Position numbers and translations under genes: made by a program | The notes under the pieces: generated by a model | The model's input: only the letters and a program-made list of their open reading frames with translations | Told to the model about the DNA's origin: nothing | Databases searched by the model: none | From: JANPBY01 sp963851405 | GTDB taxonomy: Bacteria > Actinomycetota > Actinomycetes > DATJPE01 | Direction of reading: 5' to 3' | DNA length: 64,000 nucleotides | NCBI GenBank assembly: GCA_963851405.1 | Contig: CAWKPB010000006.1 | Span: forward strand, 62,001-126,000 | Shown: positions 44,501 to 52,500 of the stretch, piece by piece | How positions within the stretch are numbered: the stretch's first letter is position 1 | Layout: every line of letters starts with the position of its first letter

Positions 44501-44670
44501 TGCGTGCCCGGCATTCCGTTGGCGGTGGGGGGGCCCTCGTAGAACACCCACAACGGTCCGTCACGGGTGGCGTCGAGGCTGCGTGCGAACACGTCGCGTT
44601 CGCGCCACAGTTCAAGCATCTCCCGGTCGAGCGCCGGGAGGTCGACCTGAGCGGGTACGGGTCGGACCAC
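41521..44670 (-). CDS. ileS: Isoleucine--tRNA ligase
   Basis: 1049 residues from the GTG at 44670. Class I synthetase with the HIGH-equivalent 'NGMPGTHHVEARVFKDVFP', the editing (CP1) domain ('VWTTTPWTLVSNTAVAVNPDVDYV'), zinc-type Cys pairs ('CPRCG'), 'KMSKHLGNVLEP' (KMSKS motif), and the anticodon-binding domain. HHVE and KMSKH rather than HIGH and KMSKS are typical of the IleS2-like type in actinobacteria, which often tolerates mupirocin. It charges tRNA-Ile. Control is by the T-box leader just upstream. Confidence 0.96.
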   Translation of the reverse strand: MVRPVPAQVDLPALDREMLELWRERDVFARSLDATRDGPLWVFYEGPPTANGMPGTHHVEARVFKDVFPRYRTMKGYHVPRKAGWDCHGLPVELAVEKELGFSGKGDIEAYGVAAFNERCRESVERHVGAFEAMTERMGYWVDMTTAYRTMDSSYVQSVWWSLKQIFEQGLLVQDHRVAPYCPRCGTGLSDHELAQGYETVVDPSVYVRFPVTSGPFAGTADLLVWTTTPWTLVSNTAVAVNPDVDYVLATKGNDRLIVAAPLREEALGEGWDLDSSFSGASMERWTYERPFDLVEIPDAHFVVVDRYVTIEDGTGLVHQAPAFGADDLRVARAYGLPVINPVTRDGHFESWVPLVGGQFFKKADADLVADLDQRGRLFRHLPYEHAYPHCWRCHTALLYYAQPSWYIRTTAIKDQLLAENANTHWHPETIRDGRYGDWLHNNIDWALSRDRYWGTPLPIWRCSSDDTHLVCVGSLTELGELAGHDLSELDPHRPFVDDITFPCPRCGEESSRVSQVIDGWYDSGSMPFAQWGYPHAPGSAELFEPRYPADFICEAIDQTRGWFYTLMVVGTLVQGRSSYRHVVCLGHILDEEGRKMSKHLGNVLEPIGLMDTHGADAVRWFMAAGGSPWQARRVGHAAIADVVRKTLLTYWNVVAFHSLYLRTNDWQTADSPSIQDRPLLDRWALSEAHRLAKEVDAGLESYDTQQAGRLIAAFVDDLSNWYVRRCRRRFWAGDPAAHATLNECLTIVTLVMAPMTPFVTERVWQDLFVPDSEDPRSGPVPDSVHLASWPTVDRALIDDELGRQMDLVRRLVELGRAARAESGVRTRQPLGRALVGAGGWNDLPEELKAQIADELNVGTLDGLGAADGLVDVHVKANFRTLGKRFGPQTPAVAQAVATADAQRLATDIRTHGSGTVEVDGAAIDLNADEVIVTETPRSGWAVAAAAGETIALDLEITPALRRAGLAREVVRLIQEARKSRGFEISDRITVDWVAAGDTAEALVEHARLISDEVLATRFERHETATGWSEPLEDDSLHLTVRFGLDPDA

Positions 44671-44679
44671 GGAGGGCTC

Positions 44680-44920
44680 CTTCGCCTGGCTGCTGCGAAG
44701 GGACGAAGCCGAGCGACTGGCGCCCGGTCCGCGGTACCACCCTCCTTGGCCCGCTACCTCGATCGCTTGGGGTGCGGACCCACTCTGGTTGATCGACGGC
44801 TGGGTCTACTGAGCGAGACCGCCGGTCTCGCCGTTCTTCCAGCAACTCTGAGGTGATGTCCACACCGCGTTCTGCGGTCTGGCCCCGTCGGTGCCTTGTC
44901 GATCGACGTCATCGTAGGCG
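44680..44920 (-). promoter_or_regulatory. T-box riboswitch leader of ileS (translational type)
   Basis: On the minus strand the T-box core GGGTGGTACCGCGG lies at 44742-44729, 60 bases before the ileS GTG. Upstream are AGTAGACCC (an AGTAGA-like element) and a hairpin GCGAGACCGGCGGTCTCGC near 44825. An ATC (Ile codon) in GGACATCACC near 44860 is a candidate specifier. GGAGCCCTCC directly before the start codon can hide the ribosome site, as in other actinobacterial ileS T-boxes that act on translation. Boundaries are estimated. Confidence 0.82.
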
Positions 44921-45002
44921 ACGGCTGGACGTACGCGGCGGGGGCCATGGTTGCGACCCGCGACACGCGATGGAGATCATCCCCGCGGTGAGCGGCCGCC
45001 GT

Positions 45003-45008
45003 TAGGTT
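45003..45008 (+). promoter_or_regulatory. -10 box (TAGGTT) of the small membrane-protein gene
   Basis: TAGGTT lies 38 bases before the ATG at 45047, leaving a short leader with GAGAGG. No strong -35 box is seen. The 44921-45002 stretch has no gene and should hold the diverging ileS promoter. Confidence 0.4.
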
Positions 45009-45046
45009 TGGGCGGGAACGTCCCGGCAAACAGAGAGGTGTTCTTC

Positions 45047-45445
45047 ATGTCCTCAGACTTCGGCCCGCGTGGAGCGGGAGGCGCGCTCTTTGCGGCCGTC
45101 ATCATGATCATCGCGGGGTGCCTTGGCATCCTGACCGGCCTGGCCGGACTTCTCGGAGACAACGGGTATGGCGACCTTGCGGGCCACTGGACGGGGATGG
45201 ACACCGACCCTGTGGCCTGGTGGTTCCTGATCGTCGGCGTCGTCATCCTGATCGCTGGTTTCGGGATTATCGGAGGTGCCGCGTGGGCGCGCTGGATGGG
45301 CATCATCGTCGCGTCCGTGCAGTTGATCAGTAATTTCGCGTTCTTGGCAGTGCCTGGAATCCAGTGGTGGGGGCTGGTTGTCATCGCCATCGACATCTGG
45401 GTGATCCACTCACTGTTCGTCTACCGAGCAGAAGAGCTCAACTAG
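45047..45445 (+). CDS. Four-helix membrane protein of unknown function (DUF7144-like)
   Basis: 132 residues from the ATG at 45047, which has GAGAGG upstream. Four hydrophobic segments: residues ~12-37, ~58-78, ~82-101 and ~104-122. Features 'GAAWARWMGIIVASVQLISNFAFL' and 'WWGLVVIAIDIWVIHSLFVYR' are common to small actinobacterial membrane proteins of this type. A strong hairpin follows, so it is a one-gene transcript. Confidence 0.7.
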   Translation: MSSDFGPRGAGGALFAAVIMIIAGCLGILTGLAGLLGDNGYGDLAGHWTGMDTDPVAWWFLIVGVVILIAGFGIIGGAAWARWMGIIVASVQLISNFAFLAVPGIQWWGLVVIAIDIWVIHSLFVYRAEELN

Positions 45446-45455
45446 ATCGTTCAGT

Positions 45456-45498
45456 CACGGACCTCGGGAGGCGGCCTTGCCGCTGTCCGAGGTCCGTG
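45456..45498. terminator. Hairpin terminator
   Basis: CACGGACCTCGG (45456-45467) pairs perfectly with CCGAGGTCCGTG (45487-45498) across 19 bases. It follows the membrane-protein stop by 11 bases. The T-tract is weak (GTCTTC), which is common in high-GC actinobacteria. Confidence 0.7.
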
Positions 45499-45557
45499 GT
45501 CTTCATCGAGTGCGCATGTGATGTCGCTCTCGGTCCCGGGGGCCGCGGCGTGGCAGT

Positions 45558-45586
45558 TTGAACGGCGCGGGATGCGCCTCTATCCT
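45558..45586 (+). promoter_or_regulatory. Promoter TTGAAC-N17-TATCCT before the DksA-like gene
   Basis: TTGAAC (45558-45563), a 17-base spacer and TATCCT (45581-45586) form one of the best promoters in the window. Transcription would start near 45593, giving either a 5-base leader to GTG 45598 or a 32-base leader to ATG 45625. Confidence 0.6.
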
Positions 45587-45624
45587 CCGGTGACCCTGTG
45601 GATTCGAAGGATCGGAGCCTTGAG

Positions 45625-46434
45625 ATGGCCCAGCGCAAGCGGCCGACCACTGCATCGGCCCGCACCGCCGTAAAGGGCGCTGCCGCCAAGGTCAGTGCGT
45701 CCGCGCACAAGGCAACCTCGGCTGTGGGCGCAAAGCTGCCGGGTCGGTCCACGGCGAAGAAGGCCCCTGCGAAGAAGGCTCCTGCGAAGAAGGCTCCTGC
45801 GAAGAAGGCTCCCGCGAGAAGGCTCTCGAAGGCTCCCGCGTCGAAGGCTCCTGCGAAGAAGGCTCCTGCGAAGAAGGCCCCTGCGAAGAAGGCCCCTGCG
45901 AAGAAGGCCCCTGCGTCGAAGGCTCCCGCGTCGAAGGCTCCCGCGTCGAAGGCTCCCGCGAAGAAGGCTCCCGCGAAGAAGGCTCCCGCGAAGAAGGCTC
46001 CCGCGAAGAAGGCTCCCGCGAAGAAGGCTCCCGCGAAGAAGGCTCCGCTGGTCGTTCGTTCCGATGAGCGGCCGTGGACCGCAAAAGAGCTGGCCGAGGT
46101 TCGTACTGAGTTGAAAGCCGAGCTTCGTCGACTGGCCACCGAGATCGCCGACGCGGAGGCTGGCCTCGCAGATCTGCTCAACGACTCGGGCGACGGGGCT
46201 GGCGACGACCAGGCTGACGCTGGCACCAAGACCTTCGAGCGGGAGCACGAGATGTCCCTGGCCAACAATGCCCGGGACATGTATCAACAGACCGAACACG
46301 CGCTGAAGCGGCTCGGCGATGGCAGTTACGGCATCTGCGAATCCTGTGGCCTGCCGATCGGCAAGGCGCGACTGCAGGTGTTTCCGCGTGCGACCCTGTG
46401 CTTGTCATGCAAGCAGAGGGAGGAGCGTCGCTGA
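45625..46434 (+). CDS. Histone-H1-like Lys/Ala/Pro repeat protein fused to a DksA/TraR zinc finger
   Basis: 269 residues from the ATG at 45625 (GGAG upstream); GTG 45598 would add 9. Counted from the GTG: residues ~53-150 are about twenty 5-residue repeats, mostly AKKAP or ASKAP, like histone H1 tails and HupB/Hc2-type nucleoid proteins. Then comes an acidic coiled coil ('AKELAEVRTELKAELRRLATEIADAEA') and a C4 zinc finger with Cys 247, 250, 268 and 271 ('CESCGLPIGKARL', 'CLSC'). It probably binds DNA through the tail and RNA polymerase or DNA through the DksA-like part. The lspA gene overlaps its end. Confidence 0.85.
   Translation: MAQRKRPTTASARTAVKGAAAKVSASAHKATSAVGAKLPGRSTAKKAPAKKAPAKKAPAKKAPARRLSKAPASKAPAKKAPAKKAPAKKAPAKKAPASKAPASKAPASKAPAKKAPAKKAPAKKAPAKKAPAKKAPAKKAPLVVRSDERPWTAKELAEVRTELKAELRRLATEIADAEAGLADLLNDSGDGAGDDQADAGTKTFEREHEMSLANNARDMYQQTEHALKRLGDGSYGICESCGLPIGKARLQVFPRATLCLSCKQREERR
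45754..46047 (+). repeat. 15-bp tandem repeat encoding AKKAP/ASKAP
   Basis: About twenty copies of a 15-bp unit (type GCGAAGAAGGCTCCC), with runs of almost identical units at 45958-46047. Third-position changes (CCC/CCT) group in blocks, which points to recent duplication. Copy number may vary between strains or be miscounted in assembly. Confidence 0.85.
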
Positions 46435-47000
46435 GCGACGCCGAAGCGCGATTGGCTGGCCGCACCACTGGGTGGCTTTGGGCTGTGGCATGCACGGTTG
46501 TTGCCCTGGACGTAGCCAGCAAGGTGTGGATCGTCGCGGTTATGGCCGACCGCGCCCCGATCCGCCTCCTTGGCGGCTTCACGACGATCACCTACGTACG
46601 CAACCCCGGTGCTGCATTCAGCATTGGGACGGGCGCCACGTGGATCTTCACGGGAGTCGCCATCGTCGTGGTCGTTGTGATTGTTCGGTCCTCGAGGCGA
46701 TTGCGTTCGATCCCTTGGGCGATCTGTCTCGGCGGGCTGCTCGGTGGAGCTGTGGGCAATCTCGTCGACCGTATCTTTCGTTCGCCGGGGGTCTTTCGCG
46801 GCTATGTCATCGACTGGATTCAGTGGCCCAACTACCCCGTCTTCAACCTTGCCGACGCAGCGATCGTCGGATCCGTGAGCGGCATTGTTGCGCTGTCCCT
46901 GCTGGGATATGAGTTGGATGGTTCTCGTCACGGATGGGCGGCCAGACGCCGTAGGACGGTGACTGACCCCGATTCGGGCCGAACGTCGGGCGACCAGTGA
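46407..47000 (+). CDS. lspA: Lipoprotein signal peptidase LspA
   Basis: About 197 residues from the ATG at 46407 (the exact start is unsure; GTG 46398 is also in frame). Four membrane helices, with 'TYVRNPGAAFSIG', 'GGLLGGAVGNLVDRIF' and 'VIDWIQWPNYPVFNLADAAI'. The two catalytic Asp are in 'NLVDR' and 'NLADA'. It cleaves signal peptides of lipoproteins after lipidation. It overlaps the DksA-like gene by 28 bp and the rluD start by 4 bp. Confidence 0.94.
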   Translation: MQAEGGASLSDAEARLAGRTTGWLWAVACTVVALDVASKVWIVAVMADRAPIRLLGGFTTITYVRNPGAAFSIGTGATWIFTGVAIVVVVVIVRSSRRLRSIPWAICLGGLLGGAVGNLVDRIFRSPGVFRGYVIDWIQWPNYPVFNLADAAIVGSVSGIVALSLLGYELDGSRHGWAARRRRTVTDPDSGRTSGDQ

Positions 47001-47926
47001 GCCAAGCGCGCCGAGTACCTGTCCCCGAGGGCCTGGAAGGCGAGCGCGTCGATGTGGCGTTGGCCCGACTGTTTGGGATCTCGCGCACCGCGGCGGCAGA
47101 GCTGGCAGCGACTGGGCAGGTACTCCTGGACGGTGAACTGGTTTCCAAGAGCACGAGAGTTGCGGCCGACTCCTGGCTGGAGGTGGAACTCCCAGATCCT
47201 GCGGCGGCCCCCGTCGTGCTCGCCGAGCCTGTGCCCGGACTCACCGTGGTCTACGACGATGCGGATCTGGTGGTCGTGGACAAGCCGGTGGGTGTGGCGG
47301 CGCACCCCAGCCCCGGGTGGTCGGGGCCAACGGTCGTCGGCGGCCTGGCTGGCGCCGGTTACCGGGTCTCCACGTCAGGGGCAGCCGAACGGCAGGGGGT
47401 CGTTCATCGCCTTGATGTGGGGACCAGCGGACTCATGGTGGTCGCCAAGTCCGAGCTCGCCTACACCGCGCTGAAGCGCGCCTTCAAGGAACGGACCGTC
47501 CAGAAGACGTATCACGCGCTCGCGCAAGGGCACCCGGATCCGAGCAGTGGCACCATTGACGCGCCGATCGGACGGCATCCGCGTCACGACTGGCGATGGG
47601 CCGTGGTGGCCGAGGGCAAGCCCAGCGTGACCCACTACGAGACCCTCGAGGCGTTTCGCGCGGCATCTTTGCTGGGAATCCAATTGGAGACCGGTCGTAC
47701 TCACCAGATCCGCGTACACCTCAGCGCGCTCCGGCACCCGTGTGTGGGAGATCTGACGTATGGCGCTGATCCGGCCCTCGCCCAGCGACTGGGACTGGGC
47801 CGGCAGTGGCTGCATGCGCGAGGGTTGGGGTTCGACCACCCGAGCACGGGGGAGTGGCTGGCCTTCACCTCTAATTACCCCGTTGATCTTGAGCAGGCGC
47901 TGACGGTGATCAGGCAGGAGTCGTGA
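46997..47926 (+). CDS. rluD: Large-subunit rRNA pseudouridine synthase, RluA/RluD family
   Basis: 309 residues. N-terminal S4 RNA-binding domain ('RVDVALARLFGISRTAAAELAATGQVLLDG'), catalytic motif 'VHRLDVGTSGLMVVAKS' with the active Asp, and 'LETGRTHQIRVHLSALRHPCVGDLTYG'. It probably makes the pseudouridines of 23S helix 69. The lspA-rluD pairing is standard in bacteria. GTG start overlaps the lspA stop, and its stop overlaps the GNAT start. Confidence 0.93.
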   Translation: MSQARRVPVPEGLEGERVDVALARLFGISRTAAAELAATGQVLLDGELVSKSTRVAADSWLEVELPDPAAAPVVLAEPVPGLTVVYDDADLVVVDKPVGVAAHPSPGWSGPTVVGGLAGAGYRVSTSGAAERQGVVHRLDVGTSGLMVVAKSELAYTALKRAFKERTVQKTYHALAQGHPDPSSGTIDAPIGRHPRHDWRWAVVAEGKPSVTHYETLEAFRAASLLGIQLETGRTHQIRVHLSALRHPCVGDLTYGADPALAQRLGLGRQWLHARGLGFDHPSTGEWLAFTSNYPVDLEQALTVIRQES

Positions 47927-48432
47927 GTCCACTCGTCGTGTCGCTGGTGACCGACCCTCTGGCGCGGGCGGCAGCCTATGAGCTCCGCCGAAGGGTGTTC
48001 GTTCTCGAGCAGGGTGTGCCCCTTGACCTCGAGCGAGACGAGCGGGACGCGGGCGCCGACCACGTTCTCGCTGTACTGGCAGGTGAGCCGGTGGGAACGG
48101 GTCGCCTCGTGGTCGAATCCGCAGGATACGAGGGGCTCGACCGTTCGGCAGGCCCGGTTGGCCACCTTGGCCGGCTCGCTGTCATTCGTGCGGCACGCGG
48201 TCGTGGGATCGGCGCGTCGCTGGTGTCGGCCATCGAGGGTCTCGCCGCCGACCGTAGGCTGCGCTGTGTCTACCTCGGCGGGCAGACTCACGCGGTGCCG
48301 TTCTACGAAGGACTCGGATACCACGTCTTCGGGCCGGAGTTTGACGACGCAGGTCTCCCGCACCGCCACTTGGTCAAAGTGCTGTCGCCCTCGGCTGCGC
48401 GAGGGCGACCTGCCCCAGATCCGCGGGAATGA
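47923..48432 (+). CDS. GNAT-family N-acetyltransferase
   Basis: 169 residues. 'RRRVFVLEQGVPLDLERDERDAGADHVLAV' and 'GRLAVIRAARGRGIGASLVSAIE' (acetyl-CoA loop RxxGxG) followed by 'YLGGQTHAVPFYEGLGYHVFGPEFDDAGLPHRHL' place it with the ElaA/YjcF-like acetyltransferases. Substrate unknown. It is translationally coupled to rluD. Confidence 0.9.
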   Translation: MSPLVVSLVTDPLARAAAYELRRRVFVLEQGVPLDLERDERDAGADHVLAVLAGEPVGTGRLVVESAGYEGLDRSAGPVGHLGRLAVIRAARGRGIGASLVSAIEGLAADRRLRCVYLGGQTHAVPFYEGLGYHVFGPEFDDAGLPHRHLVKVLSPSAARGRPAPDPRE

Positions 48433-48450
48433 TCGGCGGCCCTCGGCTCT

Positions 48451-48456
48451 TAGGGT
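48451..48456 (+). promoter_or_regulatory. -10 box (TAGGGT) close to the aldo/keto reductase start
   Basis: TAGGGT ends 5 bases before the ATG at 48462. Spacing fits a leaderless mRNA, one of several in this window. Confidence 0.4.
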
Positions 48457-48461
48457 GAGTC

Positions 48462-49418
48462 ATGACTGAATCGATGGCACCTGCCTCCAAACCCCTGCCC
48501 GACCAAGCCTCGAGCGGGCCGCCTTCTGATCCAGGTACTCAGACGGCCGGCGGGCCACTGGCGAGCCGCAGTGGGTCATTTCTGCTCGGCGGCGATCTTC
48601 CGGTGGTCCGGCTCGGCTTCGGTGCTATGCAGATCACCGGCCCTGGAATCTGGGGGCCACCAGAGGATCACCAAGCGGCTCTTCGGGTCCTACGGCGTGC
48701 CGTGGAACTCGGGGTCACGTTTATCGATACTGCCGACGCGTATGGACCCTTCGTCTCCGAGGATCTGATCCGTGAGGCTCTCCACCCCTACGAGGGGGTG
48801 GTGATCGCCACCAAGGGGGGTCTCACTCGGCCGGCGCCGAGCACGTGGACAGCGGTGGGCAGGCCGGAATACCTACGCCAATGCGTGGAGATGTCGCTGC
48901 GCCGGCTGGCAGTGGACCGGATCGATCTCTATCAACTCCATCGCATCGATCGGAAGGTGTCGCTGGAAGATCAGATCGGGGAACTCCGGGCGTTGCAGGA
49001 CGAGGGCAAGATCAGACACCTCGGGCTTTCCGAGGTTTCGGTCGCGGAACTCGAAGCCGTCCGTGCGCTGACGCCCATCGTGAGCGTGCAGAACCTGTAC
49101 AACCTCGCTGACCGCTCGGCCGAGGACCTCGTGGACCACGTGACAGCGGAGGGCCTCGGGTTCATCCCCTGGTTCCCGCTCGCGACCGGAGCTCTGGCCA
49201 AGCCCGGTGGCGCGCTCGACGAGATCGCTGCCCGGACCGGAGTGGCGCCGGCACAGCTTGCGCTGGCCTGGCTGCTCCGGCGCTCACCGGTCATGCTGCC
49301 GATCCCGGGGACCTCCTCGATGCGCCACCTCGAGGAAAACGTCTCTGCGGCAGGGGTGGAGCTCGAGGATCTGGATTTCGCGGCTTTGAGCGGGCTGGTC
49401 GCCCCCGGACCACACTGA
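48462..49418 (+). CDS. Aldo/keto reductase
   Basis: 318 residues. (beta/alpha)8 barrel with 'VRLGFGAMQITGPGIWGPPEDH', catalytic Asp/Tyr in 'FIDTADAYGPFVSEDLI', Lys in 'VVIATKGGL', 'IDLYQLHRID' and 'IPGTSSMRHLEENVSAA' at the NADPH site. The first ~40 residues are a low-complexity extension. Closest type is the plant-like/YdhF AKR group; substrate unknown. Single gene. Confidence 0.92.
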   Translation: MTESMAPASKPLPDQASSGPPSDPGTQTAGGPLASRSGSFLLGGDLPVVRLGFGAMQITGPGIWGPPEDHQAALRVLRRAVELGVTFIDTADAYGPFVSEDLIREALHPYEGVVIATKGGLTRPAPSTWTAVGRPEYLRQCVEMSLRRLAVDRIDLYQLHRIDRKVSLEDQIGELRALQDEGKIRHLGLSEVSVAELEAVRALTPIVSVQNLYNLADRSAEDLVDHVTAEGLGFIPWFPLATGALAKPGGALDEIAARTGVAPAQLALAWLLRRSPVMLPIPGTSSMRHLEENVSAAGVELEDLDFAALSGLVAPGPH

Positions 49419-49465
49419 GGCGCCCGTCCTCGGCCCGTCGATTCGGAGCCGTGGGCGGCCGCGGT

Positions 49466-49471
49466 TAGGCT
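49466..49471 (+). promoter_or_regulatory. -10 box (TAGGCT) upstream of dnaE
   Basis: TAGGCT lies 94 bases before the dnaE ATG. The leader between them is GC-rich with a possible small hairpin (GGCGCCCGCC...), but no conserved RNA motif is recognised. Confidence 0.3.
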
Positions 49472-49564
49472 CGGTGGGCTCGACCGACTTCCCCCGGTCT
49501 GGCACCCCCCGCGAGGCGCCCGCCTCTTCGGGAGTCGGTGCCGTAGCACCTGGAGGTGAAGGTC

Positions 49565-52500
49565 ATGGCCACCGCCGATGACGGCTTCGCTCACCTCCAC
49601 GTGCACACCGAATACTCCATGCTCGATGGCGCCGCGCGGGTCAAAGATCTAGTCGAGGAGGCGGCCCGCCAGAACATGCCCTCCTTGGCCATGACCGACC
49701 ACGGCAATGTGTTCGGTGCCTTCGACTTCTACAAGCAGGCGAAGGACGCGGGCGTCAACCCCATCATTGGCATGGAGGGCTACTACGTCCCGCTGGGGTC
49801 GCGCTTCGACCGGCAACCGTTCGCATTCGGGGACGGCGTCGGCCAAGACGTCGGCGACGAGGGCATGTCCAAGGGCAAGGTCAACTACACCCACATGACC
49901 TTGCTTGCCGAGGACAACGTGGGTCTGCACAATCTGTTTCGGATCTCCAGTCTGGCCAGCCTCGAAGGCCAGTACCGCAAGTACCCGCGTTTCGACAAGG
50001 AACTCCTCGAGCGGTACGGCACTGGGCTGATTGGTACGACCGGCTGCCCCTCAGGGGAAGTGAATCGTTGGCTGCAGGTGGGCAACTACGACCGCGCCTT
50101 GTCGGCGGCGGCCGACTACCGTGACATTTTCGGTGTTGGGAACTTCTTCTGCGAGTTGATGGATCACGATCTCGAGATCGAACGGAGAACTCGGGAGGAC
50201 TTGCTGCGTATTGCGCGTTCCTTGGACCTCCCGCTCCTGGCCACGAACGACCTCCACTACACGCATGCGGAGGATGCGCAGGCCCACGAGGTGCTGCTGT
50301 GCGTCCAAACGGGCAAGACCCTGGCCGATCCCCAGCGCTTCCGCTTCGACGCCCGCGATTTCTACCTGAAGAGCGCGGCCCAGATGCGCGAGGTTTGGCG
50401 GGACCTGCCAGAGGCCTGCGACAACACACTGCTGATTGCCGAACGATGCTCGATTTCCTTCAACGAGGGCGCCAACCTGATGCCCCGGTTCCCAGTCCCG
50501 GACGGGGAATCTGAGGAGTCTTGGCTCGTCAAGGAGGTCGAGCTGGGCCTTCATCGGAGATTCCCGCTCGGCATCTCCGACGCACATCGGGCTCAGGCCG
50601 ACTACGAAGTCGGCGTGATCTGCCAGATGGGATTCCCTGGCTACTTCTTGGTGGTGTCAGATCTCGTTCGCTATGCCCACGAGAACCACATCCGGGTCGG
50701 CCCTGGGCGAGGATCGGCCGCTGGGTCGCTGGTGTCGTATGCGCTGGGGATCACCGAACTCGACCCGCTCAAGCATGGGTTGCTCTTCGAGCGATTCCTC
50801 AACCCCGAGCGGATCTCGATGCCCGATATCGACATGGATTTCGATGAGCGCCGCCGCGGCGACATGATTCGATACGCGACTGAGTTGTACGGCGAAGAGC
50901 GAGTCGCCCAGATCATCACCTACAGCAATATCAAGGCCAAGGCAGCCGTGAAGGATGCGGCTAGAGTCCTGGGCTACCCCTATGCGCTCGGGGACCGGAT
51001 CACCAAAGCGATGCCCCCTTCGGTGATGGGCAAGGACATCTCCCTCGCGGGCATTTTCGATCCCTCGGACGATCGGCATCGGGAGGCCGCTGAGTTCCGC
51101 GCGCTGTACGAAGCCGAGCCTGATGTGGCCAAGGTGGTCGACACGGCGCGCGGGCTTGAGGGACTCAAGCGCCAGTGGGGCGTCCACGCGGCTGGGGTGA
51201 TCCTGTGTTCTGAGCCCTTGCTGGACGTGATCCCCATCCAGCGTCGTGACGCTGACGGGGCCATCATCACCCAGCTGGACATGGGTGCGTGCGAGGCGCT
51301 GGGTTTGCTCAAGATGGACTTCCTCGGCCTGCGTAACCTCACGGTTCTCGACGACTGCCTGGCGGCGATCGCGACCAATCACGGCATCGAGCTGGTCCTC
51401 GAAGAACTCGATCTCGACGCAGACCCTGCGACGTATGAGTTGCTGGGTCGGGGAGACACGCTGGGGATCTTCCAGCTCGAGGGTTCGGGGATGAGATCCC
51501 TGCTTCGACTGATGCAGCCGACCTCTTTCGCAGACATCTCCGCCGTGGGGGCGCTTTACCGTCCCGGGCCCATGGGTGCGAACGCCCACAACGACTACGC
51601 CGATCGAAAGAACGGCCGCAAGCCAGTCGTGCCCATCCACCCAGAGCTCGCCGAGCCGCTCGCTGACATTCTGGATGAGACGCACGGCCTGCTCGTCTAC
51701 CAAGAGCAGGTCCTGGCTATCGCCCAGCGCGTTGCTGGCTACTCGCTGGGCCGGGCCGACTTGCTCCGCAAGGCCATGGGCAAGAAGAAGAAGGAAATCC
51801 TCGACAAGGAGTACGACGGTTTCAGCGAGGGAATGCGCGCGAACGGTTACAGCAAAGCGGCGATCAAGACCCTGTGGGACACGCTGGTGCCGTTCTCCGA
51901 CTATGGGTTCAACAAGGCGCACAGCGCGGGCTACGGCGTGGTGTCCTTTTGGACTGCCTATCTCAAGGCCAACTACCCCGCCGAATACATGGCGGCGTTG
52001 CTGACTTCGGTACGCGACGACAAGGACAAGTCGGCTCTGTATCTCAACGAGTGTCGTCGGATGGGTATCAAGGTGCTGCCCCCCGACGTCAACGAGTCGG
52101 ACGCCAACTTCACGCCCCGGGGCACCGACATCCGCTTCGGGTTGTCCGCGATCCGAAACGTCGGGTCCAACGTGGTCGACTCGCTGGTCGCCACTCGTCG
52201 GGAGAAGGGCCGTTTCGCCGACTTCACTGACTTCCTAGCCAAAGTCGAAGCCGTGGTGTGCAACAAGCGCACCGTGGAGTCCCTGGTCAAAGCCGGCGCC
52301 TTCGACGGGCTGGGGCACACTCGCCGCGGGTTGGTCGCCGTGCACGCGGAGGCGATCGATGCCGTGCTGGAAACCAAGCGGGCTGAGGCGATCGGGCAGT
52401 TCGACCTCTTTGGAGGCGGCGAGGAGGGGGCGCCCGCGTTGGGTCTTGAACTGAGCATCCCCTTGGGGGAATGGGACAAAACGGTGCTCCTCCAAGCCGA

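Noticed and set aside
43348..44856. 502-codon plus-strand reading frame across ileS
   Set aside because: Opposite strand is a complete isoleucyl-tRNA synthetase; this is its shadow, ending in the T-box leader.
45754..46047. CRISPR-like array
   Set aside because: The 15-bp repeats are contiguous without spacers and stay in one coding frame.
45692..46299. Repeat-rich minus-strand frames (SREPS and LLRGS repeats)
   Set aside because: Made by the 15-bp repeat read backwards; the plus frame carries the DksA zinc finger.
50657..51922. 421-codon minus-strand frame inside dnaE
   Set aside because: Shadow of the polymerase core.
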